Assembly: GCF_034674885.1 (NCBI RefSeq)
Contig: NZ_JAUCDS010000008.1
Location: forward strand, 52,607-116,606
Length of the DNA: 64,000 bases
From: Castellaniella sp034674885
GTDB taxonomy: Bacteria; Pseudomonadota; Gammaproteobacteria; Burkholderiales; Burkholderiaceae_B
Direction: 5' to 3'
Shown: positions 26,219 through 34,687 of the stretch, piece after piece
How positions within the stretch are numbered: position 1 is the stretch's first letter
Layout of the letters: the number at the start of each line of letters is the position of its first letter
Notes under the pieces: model-generated
The model's input: the letters and a program-made list of their open reading frames with translations, nothing else
Told to the model about the DNA's origin: nothing
Database searches by the model: none
Made by a program: the position numbers and the translations under genes

Positions 26219-27430
26219 TCAGGCCGACCCGATCCTGCCCAGCGCCTGGGCCAGATCAGCCTTCAGATCGTCGATGTGTTCCACACCGACCGACATACGC
26301 ACGAAATTGGGCTCGATGCCGGCCGCCTGCATCTCGGCCTCGCTCATCGAACTGGCCCACATCGATGCCGTATGCACGGCCAGGGTTTCCACCCCGCCCA
26401 GGCTGACCGCCTGGGTTGCCAGTTTCAGCGCCGACACAAACCGCTGCGTGGCGGCGTAGCCGCCCCGGATCGAGTACGCCACGATGGCGCCAAAGCCCTT
26501 CATCTGGCGTGCCGCCAGTTCATGCTGGGCATGGCTGCGCAGCCCTGGATACAGGACCTGCTCGACTTCGGGACGCGATTCCAGCCATTGCGCCACGGCC
26601 AGGGCATTGGCGTTGATGCGTTCCATGCGCAAGGATAAGGTGCGCAGGCCGCGCAGCAGCAGCCAGGCATCCATGGGCGAGAGCACCGCTCCCAGGGTGA
26701 CGTGCATCTTCCAGATCTGTTCGGCCAGGACCTGGCTGCAGCAGATGGCGCCCGCCATGATGTCGCTGTGTCCGCCCAGGTATTTGGTGGCGCTGTGGAC
26801 CACGATATCGATGCCCAGGTCGTGCGGACGCTGATTCAGGGGCGAGGCAAACGTGTTGTCCGCCACCGTCAGGATGCCCCGGGGCCGCGCAATTGCCGCC
26901 ACTGCGGCCAGATCCGTGATCGACAGGCTGGGATTGACCGGGGTTTCGACCATGATCAGCTTCGTGTCGGGCCGCAAGGCGGCCTTCAGGCTGTCCAGGT
27001 CCGTCTGGTCGAACACGCTGACCTGCACGCCGTAGCGGGTCAGGACTTCGGAAAAGAGCTTGGACGTGCTCATGTAGTGGCGCTGCTGCACGACGACGTG
27101 GTCGCCCGCCTTCAGCAGCGCCAGGATCGTGGTGCAGATGGCACCCATGCCCGATCCGGTCAGCAGCGCCGTTTCCGTGCCCTCCAGCCCTGCCAGGATG
27201 GCCTCTACGTGCTTGTTGACCGGATTGCCGTGGCGCGTATAGAAATTGGCCGGGCGCACCGTGGTCGCCATGGCCGAGAATTCTTCCGCCGATTCCGCCC
27301 GGAACGTCGCGCTGTAATGGATGGGCGGCACTACCGCAGCATCATGATGGCAGGCGGCATCGCCATGCAGGACCACGGTCTGTTCGTGCCAGGAGGCGAT
27401 GTCGGGGATATCGGGCGAATGCGGATTCAT
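26219..27430 (-). CDS. PLP-dependent transsulfuration-family enzyme (cystathionine gamma-synthase/lyase type)
   Basis: About 403 residues, fold type I PLP enzyme of the Cys/Met metabolism family. The PLP lysine sits in VVHSATKYLGGHSDIMAG; SGMGAICTTILALLKAGDHV, ETPVNPSLSITD and VADNTFASPLNQRPHDLGID are the usual phosphate and aspartate motifs. The reaction (cystathionine gamma-synthase, gamma-lyase, or O-acetylhomoserine sulfhydrylase) cannot be fixed from sequence alone. Three starts are possible: 27430, 27463 and 27487; I chose 27430 for family length and a weak GGAA upstream. It is transcribed alone, downstream of actP. Confidence 0.82.
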   Translation of the reverse strand: MNPHSPDIPDIASWHEQTVVLHGDAACHHDAAVVPPIHYSATFRAESAEEFSAMATTVRPANFYTRHGNPVNKHVEAILAGLEGTETALLTGSGMGAICTTILALLKAGDHVVVQQRHYMSTSKLFSEVLTRYGVQVSVFDQTDLDSLKAALRPDTKLIMVETPVNPSLSITDLAAVAAIARPRGILTVADNTFASPLNQRPHDLGIDIVVHSATKYLGGHSDIMAGAICCSQVLAEQIWKMHVTLGAVLSPMDAWLLLRGLRTLSLRMERINANALAVAQWLESRPEVEQVLYPGLRSHAQHELAARQMKGFGAIVAYSIRGGYAATQRFVSALKLATQAVSLGGVETLAVHTASMWASSMSEAEMQAAGIEPNFVRMSVGVEHIDDLKADLAQALGRIGSA

Positions 27431-27483
27431 GGGTGGGATTCCAGGGTGCGAATAGGGATTCATGATACTGCGGGGCGGCGAAC

Positions 27484-27513
27484 GCATCGGGCCGCCCGAA
27501 GGCGGCCCGATGC
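27484..27513 (-). terminator. 13-bp hairpin with UUCG loop after actP
   Basis: GCATCGGGCCGCC (27484-27496) pairs perfectly with GGCGGCCCGATGC (27501-27513); read on the minus strand the loop is UUCG closed by C-G, an unusually stable tetraloop. It begins 20 bases after the actP stop. There is no T-run, so it may protect the 3' end or act with Rho as much as terminate. Confidence 0.55.
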
Positions 27514-27532
27514 CTGTCCGGACGCGATCCGA

Positions 27533-29251
27533 TCAGTGGGCGCTGGCGGCCGCAGCACCGATGCCGGTTTCGCTGCGCACGGTCTGCGCCTCAAAGCCGG
27601 CGCGGTCGATGCGGGCACGTTCGCTGTGGTCCGTGACCGAGAACAGCCAGATCGACACGAAGCCGATCGTCATGGAAAACAGCGCCGGCGACGCATACGG
27701 GAACCAGGCGGAACCCGCCGGGTTGCCCAGCGTGGCTTCCCACACGGACGGCGACACGACCGTCAGGCCCACGGCGCTGATCAGGCCGGCAAAGCCGCCG
27801 ATCATGGCGCCGCGCGTCGTGCAGCCTTTCCAGAGCACGGACATGAACAGCACCGGGAAGTTGGCCGAAGCGGCGACCGCGAAGGCCAGGGACACCATGA
27901 AGGCGATGTTCTGCTTTTCAAAGGCGATACCCAGCACCACCGCGACGATGCCCAGGATGATCGTGGTGATCTTCGCCACTTTCATTTCCTGTTCGCGCGA
28001 GGCGTTGCCGTTCTTGACCAGGGTGGCATAGATGTCATGCGACACGGCCGAAGTCCCCGACAAGGTCAGTCCGGCGACCACCGCCAGAATCGTGGCAAAG
28101 GCCACCGCCGACATGAAGCCCAGGAAGACGTTGCCGCCCACGGCATCGGCCAGATGCACCGCCGCCATGTTGCCGCCGCCGATCAGGGCGCCGGCCGCGT
28201 CCAGGAACTGCGGATTGGTGGACACCAGCACGATGGCGCCAAAGCCGATGATGAAGGTCAGGATGTAGAAATAGCCGATCCAGGACGTGGCCCAGAACAC
28301 CGATTTGCGGGCTTCGCGGGCATCGGGCACCGTGAAGAAACGCATCAGGATGTGCGGCAGGCCTGCCGTGCCGAACATCAGCGCCATGCCAAAGGAAATC
28401 GCGCTGATCGGGTCCTTGATGAAGTTGCCCGGCCCCATGATGGACTGGCCCAGGGAACCGGCCTGCGCCGCGTCCTTGCCGGCGTTCATGGCGGCCAGGG
28501 TCTTGACCTCGACTGCAGCGGCGAACAGGCGTTCCGGCGAAAAACCATAATGCGCCAGCACCATCAGCGCCATGAAGGTCGCGCCGGCCAGCAGCATGGC
28601 GGCCTTGATGATCTGCACCCAGGTGGTGGCCGTCATGCCGCCAAACAGCACGTAGACCATCATCAGCACGCCCACCACGACCACGGCGATCCAGTATTCC
28701 AGGCCGAACAGCAGCTTGATCAGCTGGCCGGCGCCGACCATCTGCGCGATCAGGTAGAAGGCCACGACCACCAGGGTGCCCGACGCCGCAAAGGCACGGA
28801 TCGGACCCTGCTTGAAACGATAGGCCGCCACGTCGGCGAAGGTGAATTTACCCAGGTTGCGCAGGCGTTCGGCCATCAGGAACGTCAGGATCGGCCAGCC
28901 GACCAGAAAGCCGATGGAATAGATCAGGCCGTCATAGCCGTTGATCATCACGGCCGCCGAAATCCCCAGGAACGACGCCGCCGACATGTAGTCGCCGGCA
29001 ATCGCCAGGCCGTTCTGAAAGCCGGTGATGCCGCCGCCCGCCGTATAGAAATCCGCAGCGGAACGGGTACGCTTGGCCGCCCATTTGGTGATCCACAGGG
29101 TCAGCAGCACGAACACGGCGAACATGAGGATGGCCGTCCAGTTGGTCGGCTGCTGCTGCAGCTCGCCCAGGTCGCCGCCAGCCGCCAGGGCCGTCCCCGC
29201 CGCGCCCGTCAGGGCCAGCGCGCTCAAGGCGCGCGCAATCATGCGGTTCAT
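27533..29251 (-). CDS. actP: Cation/acetate symporter ActP
   Basis: A 572-residue sodium:solute symporter-family protein that imports acetate and related short carboxylates. It begins with a signal-like peptide (RALSALALTGAAGTALAAGG), as ActP does, then shows about 13 membrane segments. Family motifs are SAADFYTAGGGITGFQNGLA, IAGDYMSAASFLG and GWPILTFLMAERLRNLG. It follows yjcH by one base, the standard yjcH-actP pair (often next to acs). Acetate uptake would complement the formate and aromatic catabolism elsewhere in this window. Confidence 0.93.
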   Translation of the reverse strand: MNRMIARALSALALTGAAGTALAAGGDLGELQQQPTNWTAILMFAVFVLLTLWITKWAAKRTRSAADFYTAGGGITGFQNGLAIAGDYMSAASFLGISAAVMINGYDGLIYSIGFLVGWPILTFLMAERLRNLGKFTFADVAAYRFKQGPIRAFAASGTLVVVAFYLIAQMVGAGQLIKLLFGLEYWIAVVVVGVLMMVYVLFGGMTATTWVQIIKAAMLLAGATFMALMVLAHYGFSPERLFAAAVEVKTLAAMNAGKDAAQAGSLGQSIMGPGNFIKDPISAISFGMALMFGTAGLPHILMRFFTVPDAREARKSVFWATSWIGYFYILTFIIGFGAIVLVSTNPQFLDAAGALIGGGNMAAVHLADAVGGNVFLGFMSAVAFATILAVVAGLTLSGTSAVSHDIYATLVKNGNASREQEMKVAKITTIILGIVAVVLGIAFEKQNIAFMVSLAFAVAASANFPVLFMSVLWKGCTTRGAMIGGFAGLISAVGLTVVSPSVWEATLGNPAGSAWFPYASPALFSMTIGFVSIWLFSVTDHSERARIDRAGFEAQTVRSETGIGAAAASAH

Positions 29252-29252
29252 C

Positions 29253-29555
29253 TCAGGCCTCCTGCACGATTTCGCGCGTCAGGCGATCGAATTCGCTGTT
29301 GGCGCGGCGCACGTACAGGCCCGTGATCAGCACGCTGAACACGATGACGCCGAAGCCGACCGGGATGCCCCAGGTCATGACGCCTTCGCCCAGCTTCAGG
29401 GCGAACAGTTCCTTGTCGAAGGCAATCACGCCGATGAAGGCGTAGTACACGAGCAGCATGACCACGGTCAGCGTCCAGCCGTAGCGCATGCGGGTGCGGC
29501 GCAGATGCTGGTATTTTGGATTGGACACGATGCTCCGTGTCAGTTTGTCTCCCAT
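29253..29555 (-). CDS. yjcH: DUF485 inner-membrane protein YjcH, partner of ActP
   Basis: A 100-residue protein with two membrane helices (LTVVMLLVYYAFIGVIAF; TWGIPVGFGVIVFSVLITGLYV) and the typical DUF485 ending YVRRANSEFDRLTREI. TAGGAGACCGAC precedes the ATG at 29555. It sits one base ahead of actP. Its role in acetate transport is assumed from constant linkage to actP and has not been defined. The 215 bases upstream, shared with the divergent tRNA-Arg side, should hold its promoter. Confidence 0.9.
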   Translation of the reverse strand: MGDKLTRSIVSNPKYQHLRRTRMRYGWTLTVVMLLVYYAFIGVIAFDKELFALKLGEGVMTWGIPVGFGVIVFSVLITGLYVRRANSEFDRLTREIVQEA

Positions 29556-29770
29556 GTCGGTCTCCTACTTGTTATGGGGGATGAATCCTGATTTGCCGGC
29601 AAGTTAGAGGGCAGGTCTTACGGAAACCTTACATTCCCGTTAAAGCTGCCCCCGATCAGGGAAAACACCGATCCCGGGATTGCACGTTAGAATTCAGGGT
29701 TCACAGGCATGCAGCCACCACCGCAAGGCAGGCGTCCAGCGCTCGGCAACCCCGCCGATACTGTGCCCAG

Positions 29771-29847
29771 CCGCCCTTAGCTCAGTTGGATAGAGCAACG
29801 GCCTTCTAAGCCGTAGGTCACTGGTTCGAATCCAGTAGGGCGGGCCA
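29771..29847 (+). tRNA. tRNA-Arg (UCU)
   Basis: Acceptor CCGCCCT (29771-29777) pairs with AGGGCGG (29837-29843); discriminator G and an encoded CCA end at 29847. The anticodon stem ACGGC/GCCGT encloses CTTCTAA, giving anticodon TCT. The D-arm GCTCAGTTGGATAGAGC and T-arm ACTGGTTCGAATCCAGT are regular. A possible -10 GATACT lies about 12 bases upstream. Confidence 0.95.
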
Positions 29848-30081
29848 CCCGCCTGTCCGTTTCGGCTCTCTCCTTGACCTTCCCCCGTGGGAAGGATCGC
29901 ACTTCCAGGCAGCTCGACCGACACCGGGCGGCATGGGCATGATGAACATGAGCAACATGATGTCCAACGGACGGCCCACGATGATGCAATGCTGAACCGC
30001 CGCCCTCCCGGAATGGGCGGGCGGATCGAAGCTGACGCAAAGTGTATCGTTCCGCAATCGACGACCCAGGGGGACTCCGTC

Positions 30082-30852
30082 ATGGCTTGGTCCGCACAGC
30101 AATACACCTTGTTCGAATCCGAACGCACCCGCCCCGTGCGGGATCTGCTGTCGGCCGTGCCGCCGCGCGAGGTCGCCTGGGCGGCGGACCTGGGTTGCGG
30201 GCCGGGAAATTCCACGGAAATCCTGCTGCACCACTACCCCGACGCCGCCATCACGGGCATCGATACCTCTACGGGCATGTTGGCGGCCGCCCGCGAACGG
30301 CTGCCGGGACTGCGATTCCAGCAGGCGGACATCGCCCGCTGGCAGCCGGACGAACCCTACGACCTGATCCTGGCCAATGCCTCGCTGCAATGGATTCCCG
30401 ACCACGCGGCGCTTTTCCCGGAACTGATCCGCCACCTGACGCCGGGGGGCAGCCTGGCCGTGCAGATGCCCGACAATCAGGACGAGCCGGTCAAGACTGT
30501 GATGCGCGAGGTGGCCTCCGACCCGCGCTGGGCCGGGCGCATCGGCGACGAACGCAGCACCCGTTTCCCCCGCCATCCGGTCCCCTGGTATTACGACCTG
30601 CTGAAACCGCACTGCAGCCGCGTGGACATCTGGCGCACCGTCTACTGGCACGTGCTGCCCGGCGGGGTGGATGCCATCGTCGAATGGTTCAAGGGCAGCG
30701 CCCTGCGACCTTTTCTAGCCCTGCTGGAAGCCGATGACCAGGCCGCGTTCCTGCACGCATACCGGCAGGCGCTGGTCCCGGCGTACCCAGTCCAGGCCGA
30801 CGGATCGGTTCTGTTACCGATTCCCCGGCTATTTCTAGTCGCGACGCGCTAG
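30082..30852 (+). CDS. tam: Trans-aconitate 2-methyltransferase
   Basis: A 256-residue SAM-dependent methyltransferase. Motif I is DLGCGPGNSTEILLHHYPDA, followed by GIDTSTGMLAAARERLPGL and LILANASLQWIPDHAALFPE, the family's characteristic ASLQWI block. Tam methylates trans-aconitate, an inhibitor of aconitase. The ATG at 30082 has AGGGGGA seven bases upstream; longer frames run into tRNA-proximal sequence without sense. It stands alone between tRNA-Arg and pldA. Confidence 0.88.
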   Translation: MAWSAQQYTLFESERTRPVRDLLSAVPPREVAWAADLGCGPGNSTEILLHHYPDAAITGIDTSTGMLAAARERLPGLRFQQADIARWQPDEPYDLILANASLQWIPDHAALFPELIRHLTPGGSLAVQMPDNQDEPVKTVMREVASDPRWAGRIGDERSTRFPRHPVPWYYDLLKPHCSRVDIWRTVYWHVLPGGVDAIVEWFKGSALRPFLALLEADDQAAFLHAYRQALVPAYPVQADGSVLLPIPRLFLVATR

Positions 30853-30907
30853 ACCGCGCGGCGCAGATGCTACAGTTCCGGGCATAGTTCCCCATCCTGT
30901 CCTCCCC

Positions 30908-32149
30908 ATGCACGTCCCGCGTTTTCTTCGCCTGTGTTCCCTGTCCATCCTGTGCCTGCTGATTGCAGCCCCCGCTGCCCGGGCCGAACTGGTGCTGCGG
31001 CTGGGCAGCCCCCAGGCTGCGCCCGGCGCTACCGTCGAACTGGAAGGGCTGCTGGTCAACGACACCGGCAACCCGCTGTCCAGCACCATGCCCCGCGAAT
31101 TGAACGGGCAATGGACGGATGCCCAAGGCCGTGTCACCCCGGCGCATTTCGAGCTGCGGACATCGTCCGATGCGACCAACCTGCCCACCAACACATTCAC
31201 CCGCACGGCCTGGACCGGCACCGTCCCAGCCACGGCCCAGGGGCTGCTGACCCTGACTGTCCAGGGCGCGGACGACACCCTGCTGGCGCTGCAAGTGGGC
31301 GACGCGCCCCTGCTGGCACACGCTGCCGGTGCCCAGCCCGCACCCCCACAGCAAGTCGTCCTGAACGACAGCGCAACGCCCATCCCGGCGACCGGCGCCC
31401 AGACCGGCGCGGCCCCGGCCGCTCTATCCCCATTTGAAACCTTCCGCAACGCGCTATCCCCGTACGACCCCATCTACTTCGCGCTGGGCCGCACGGGCGG
31501 GACAAACGCCCGCTTCCAGCTCAGCTTCAAATACCGGCCCTTCAGCCCCGCCGACCCTGCCCATCCCGGCTTCATGGACAACTGGTACCTGGGCTATACC
31601 CAGACGTCCCTGTGGGACCTGCATTCGGACTCTATTCCCTTCATCGACACCACCTATAACCCCAGCCTGTTCTGGGCGCAGGAATCGCTGGTGGAAAGCG
31701 CGGACAAGCGCTGGGCATTCGGACTGAACGCGGGCGTCGAGCACAAATCCAACGGCAAGGACAGCGATGATTCGCGATCCCTGAACGACGCGTACCTGCA
31801 GCCGGAATTCAGTTACCGCTTCGATGGCGGCAGCCGGCTCAGTTTCCAGCCGCGCATCAAAGCCTACTTCGCGACCGACCGCGACATGGGCTACCAGGAC
31901 TACCTGGGCCACGTCGACTGGAAACTGCGCTGGGCGCAGGACAACGGCCTCGCGCTGTCGGGCCTGTACCGCCAAGGCAGCCGCGGGCACGCCACGCAAC
32001 TCGAAGCCGCCTGGCCGCTGCAGCGGACCTTCCTGCACATGAACGGCTACCTGTATGTCCAGTATTTCCGGGGATATGGCGAGACCCTGCTGGGCTATAA
32101 CCAGAAAAGCGATCCGCAAGCGCGCATCGGCATCGCCCTGGTCCCCTGA
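30908..32149 (+). CDS. pldA: Outer membrane phospholipase A (OMPLA) with extended N-terminal region
   Basis: A 413-residue precursor with signal peptide (MHVPRFLRLCSLSILCLLIA, cleavage near ARA-E). The C-terminal half is the 12-strand OMPLA barrel. The catalytic triad is visible as H279 and S281 in EHKSNG and N293 in RSLND; the spacing (H, +2, +14) equals H142/S144/N156 of the E. coli enzyme. The barrel ends with QYFRGYGETLLGYNQ and a typical C-terminal strand. About 160 residues before the barrel form an extra, proline/alanine-rich periplasmic region with a beta-rich start; E. coli PldA lacks this. OMPLA removes phospholipids misplaced in the outer leaflet. Confidence 0.9.
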   Translation: MHVPRFLRLCSLSILCLLIAAPAARAELVLRLGSPQAAPGATVELEGLLVNDTGNPLSSTMPRELNGQWTDAQGRVTPAHFELRTSSDATNLPTNTFTRTAWTGTVPATAQGLLTLTVQGADDTLLALQVGDAPLLAHAAGAQPAPPQQVVLNDSATPIPATGAQTGAAPAALSPFETFRNALSPYDPIYFALGRTGGTNARFQLSFKYRPFSPADPAHPGFMDNWYLGYTQTSLWDLHSDSIPFIDTTYNPSLFWAQESLVESADKRWAFGLNAGVEHKSNGKDSDDSRSLNDAYLQPEFSYRFDGGSRLSFQPRIKAYFATDRDMGYQDYLGHVDWKLRWAQDNGLALSGLYRQGSRGHATQLEAAWPLQRTFLHMNGYLYVQYFRGYGETLLGYNQKSDPQARIGIALVP

Positions 32150-32172
32150 CCGGGCAAGATCAAGGACACCGC

Positions 32173-34071
32173 ATGTTCACCCAGATCGGCATCTTCATCC
32201 TGGCGCTTGCGCTGCTGCTGACGGCCAGCCGCCTGCTGCTGACCGTCTGGCTATGGCCGCGGGTGCGCGCCGCCGGCGGCCCCTGGCCGATCGTGCGCTG
32301 GGGCCTGCGCATCGACCTGAACCAGATCGCCATGTGGGCCGGCATCCCCGCCCTGCTGGCCCCCTGGCTGGCCGACCAGCCCCTGGCCGTCTGGTTGACG
32401 GGCCTGTGGCTGCAGGGCGTCTGGCTGCTGTTCGTGCTGCTGGAAATCTCCACCCCCCAGTTCATCCAGGAATACGACAGCCGGCCCAACCGCCTGTACC
32501 TGGACTACCTGAAGTACCCCAAGGAAGTCTTCGGCATGCTCTGGAAGGGCTACAAGCCGGTGCTGGCCGCCGCCGGGGTCGTGCTGGCGCTGGCCGCCTG
32601 GCTGGGCCACGCACTGTTCGCGCAGGCCCAGCCCAACCCGCTGCCCGCCTGGCCCTGGCGCGTGGGCATGACGCTGCTGATCGCCGCCGCCATCGTGCTG
32701 GCCATTCGCGGCACGCTGGGGCACCGCCCCATCAACCCGGCCTCGGCAGCATGGTGCGGCGACAGCCTGCTGAACACCCTGCCCCTGAACTCGCTGTACA
32801 ACGTGCTGTTCGCGCTGTACGCCATCAAGAACGAACGATCCGCAGCCGACGTGTACGGCGACCTGCCCGACGAAACACTGCATCGCATCATCCTCGAACA
32901 GGCGCGCATTCCCGCCGGCCCGCCGGAACTGCCCACCCTGCACCACCAGCCCGCCAGCCGGGCAGCCGAGCGGCCCCGCAATCTGGTGTTGATCGTGCAG
33001 GAAAGCCTGGGCGCCCAATACGTGGGCAACCTGGGCGGAGCAGGGCTGACCCCCTGCCTGGACGCGCTGGCCTCGACCGGCTGGAACTTCGCCCGCGCCT
33101 ACGCCACCGGGACGCGTTCCGTACGCGGCCTGGAAGCCGTGACGGCAGGCTTTCCGCCCACGCTGTCGGACGCAGCCCTGCGCCTGACCGATGCCCAGAG
33201 CCGTTTCTTCACCCTGGCCCAGCTGCTGCGCCGCTACGGTTACCGTTCACGCTTCATCTACGGCGGGGAAGCCCACTTCGACAATATGAAGAGCTTCTTC
33301 CTGGGCAACGGCTTCGACGAACTGCACGACCTGCCGACCTTCGACTCGCCGGCCTTCGTCGGCACCTGGGGCGCCAGCGACGAGGACATGTTCGACAAGC
33401 TGCACACGCTGCTGTCGCAAGGCGGCGAACAGCCCACCCTGCACCTGGCGTTCTCCGTGACCAACCACACGCCCTGGGAATACCCGGCGGGCCGCATTGC
33501 GGTCCAGGGCGATCCCGCCACCGTGCAGAACACCGTGCGCTACGCCGACTGGGCCATCGGGCAGTTCTTCGAGCGCGCGCGCGCCAGCGCCTATTGGCAG
33601 GACACTGTCTTCCTGATCGTGGCGGACCACGACGCGCGCGTCGGCGGCGCACAGCGCATTCCGCTGCGTCACTTCCACATCCCCGCCCTGATCGTGGGCG
33701 CCGGCATCGAGCCGCGCCGCGACGAGCGCATCGTCAGCCAGATCGACCTGCCCCCCACCCTGCTGTCCCTGATCGGGATCAGCGACGCCCATCCCATGAT
33801 CGGCCACGATCTTACCCGCCCCGATGCAGGGGGGCGCGCCATGATGCAGTACGAAGACCATTACGGCTATCTGCGCGGCGACACGCTGGCGGTGCTGGAA
33901 CCGGACCAGGCCCCGCACTTCTTCCGCTATGCCGCCCCCGACGGCTATGCGGAACTGCCCCCCGATCCGGACCTGGCGCAGATCGCCCTGGCGCATGCGC
34001 TGTGGCCCACCTGGGCCTACCGCCACCACGCCCACACGCTGCCGGAACTGCGGATCAACCGCCCCGAATGA
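32173..34071 (+). CDS. LTA-synthase-like sulfatase-fold membrane phosphotransferase
   Basis: A 632-residue protein with about five N-terminal membrane helices and a large periplasmic alkaline-phosphatase/sulfatase-type domain from about residue 270. The metal/nucleophile residues seen in LTA synthases are present: glutamate in VLIVQESLGAQYVG, the catalytic threonine in ATGTRSVRG and the Asp-His pair in IVADHDARVGG. In Gram-negative bacteria such proteins add phosphoglycerol or phosphoethanolamine to periplasmic glucans or lipids (OpgB-like), so the substrate here is uncertain. It follows pldA by 23 bases and may be co-transcribed, hinting at a shared envelope role. Confidence 0.82.
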   Translation: MFTQIGIFILALALLLTASRLLLTVWLWPRVRAAGGPWPIVRWGLRIDLNQIAMWAGIPALLAPWLADQPLAVWLTGLWLQGVWLLFVLLEISTPQFIQEYDSRPNRLYLDYLKYPKEVFGMLWKGYKPVLAAAGVVLALAAWLGHALFAQAQPNPLPAWPWRVGMTLLIAAAIVLAIRGTLGHRPINPASAAWCGDSLLNTLPLNSLYNVLFALYAIKNERSAADVYGDLPDETLHRIILEQARIPAGPPELPTLHHQPASRAAERPRNLVLIVQESLGAQYVGNLGGAGLTPCLDALASTGWNFARAYATGTRSVRGLEAVTAGFPPTLSDAALRLTDAQSRFFTLAQLLRRYGYRSRFIYGGEAHFDNMKSFFLGNGFDELHDLPTFDSPAFVGTWGASDEDMFDKLHTLLSQGGEQPTLHLAFSVTNHTPWEYPAGRIAVQGDPATVQNTVRYADWAIGQFFERARASAYWQDTVFLIVADHDARVGGAQRIPLRHFHIPALIVGAGIEPRRDERIVSQIDLPPTLLSLIGISDAHPMIGHDLTRPDAGGRAMMQYEDHYGYLRGDTLAVLEPDQAPHFFRYAAPDGYAELPPDPDLAQIALAHALWPTWAYRHHAHTLPELRINRPE

Positions 34072-34086
34072 CCGTGCGCCCCATGG

Positions 34087-34092
34087 TAGAAT
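34087..34092 (+). promoter_or_regulatory. -10 element of the tRNA-Pro gene
   Basis: TAGAAT lies 12 bases upstream of the tRNA 5' end, inside the short gap after the LTA-synthase-like gene. It is identical to the hexamer upstream of tRNA-His. No convincing -35 was found. Confidence 0.4.
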
Positions 34093-34104
34093 TCGCGTTT
34101 CAGT

Positions 34105-34181
34105 CGGGGCGTAGCGCAGCCTGGTAGCGCATCTGCTTTGGGAGCAGAGGGTCGCATGTTCGAATCATGTCGCCCCGACCA
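34105..34181 (+). tRNA. tRNA-Pro (UGG)
   Basis: Acceptor CGGGGCG (34105-34111) pairs with CGCCCCG (34171-34177), followed by A and an encoded CCA. The C1-G72 pair is the usual proline identity feature. The anticodon stem TCTGC/GCAGA encloses TTTGGGA, anticodon TGG. The T-arm reads GCATGTTCGAATCATGT. The DoxX gene starts 20 bases later. Confidence 0.95.
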
Positions 34182-34201
34182 ATAAAATCAAAGGATCCGC
34201 C

Positions 34202-34612
34202 ATGTCTTCCACTTCTACCGATGATCTGGGCAAACTGATTCTGCGTCTGGCGCTGGGCATTCTGGTCCTGCTGCACGGCCTGGCGAAAATGGACGGCGGG
34301 GTCGGCTGGATCGTCGGAATGCTGGAAGCACGCGGCCTGCCCGGCTTCGTTGCCTACGGTGTGTATATCGGCGAAGTCGTCGCCCCCGTGCTGCTGATCC
34401 TGGGCCTGTGGACCCGCGCAGGCGGCCTGATCGTCGCCCTGAATATGCTGTTCGCCTTCAGTCTGGTCCACATGAATGACCTGTTTGCAATCGGCAAGAG
34501 CGGCGGCTGGTCGCTGGAACTGCAGGGCATGTACCTGTTCGGCGGCATCGCAGTGGCGCTGCTGGGCGCTGGTGCCTACAGTCTGGGCGGGCGCGGCGGC
34601 CGCTGGAACTGA
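34202..34612 (+). CDS. DoxX-family membrane protein
   Basis: A 136-residue protein with four membrane helices. DoxX features: LRLALGILVLLHGLAKM in helix 1, YGVYIGEVVAPVLLILGLWTRAGGL around helices 2-3 and LQGMYLFGGIAVALLGAG in helix 4. Family members have been tied to redox stress and sulfur metabolism, but no reaction can be assigned. It starts right after tRNA-Pro, with AAAGGATCCGCC as ribosome site, and is followed by a strong terminator, so it is probably co-transcribed only with the tRNA or from its own promoter. A second DoxX protein lies at 60200-60610. Confidence 0.85.
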   Translation: MSSTSTDDLGKLILRLALGILVLLHGLAKMDGGVGWIVGMLEARGLPGFVAYGVYIGEVVAPVLLILGLWTRAGGLIVALNMLFAFSLVHMNDLFAIGKSGGWSLELQGMYLFGGIAVALLGAGAYSLGGRGGRWN

Positions 34613-34636
34613 ATCAGGCCTCCCCGCACAGTTCCA

Positions 34637-34665
34637 CTGCCCGCCTCGGCGGGCAGTTTCTTTTC
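34637..34665 (+). terminator. Rho-independent terminator after doxX
   Basis: CTGCCCGC (34637-34644) and GCGGGCAG (34649-34656) enclose CTCG, followed by TTTCTTTTC. It lies 25 bases after the DoxX stop and 23 bases before the end of the convergent sensor kinase gene. Confidence 0.85.
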
Positions 34666-34687
34666 CGACAACGATGCTGCCGCCCGG

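Noticed and set aside
26702..29326. An 874-codon plus-strand frame opposite the transsulfuration gene and actP
   Set aside because: The product is His/Arg/Gln-rich with no domain, and the opposite strand encodes clear proteins.
29694..30215. A minus-strand frame running through tRNA-Arg
   Set aside because: It contains the WIRTSDLRLRR-type peptide that arises from antisense reading of tRNA genes, a well-known false gene.
23160..34181. tRNA genes as integration sites
   Set aside because: No integrase gene and no repeated tRNA 3' ends were seen near any of the three tRNAs.
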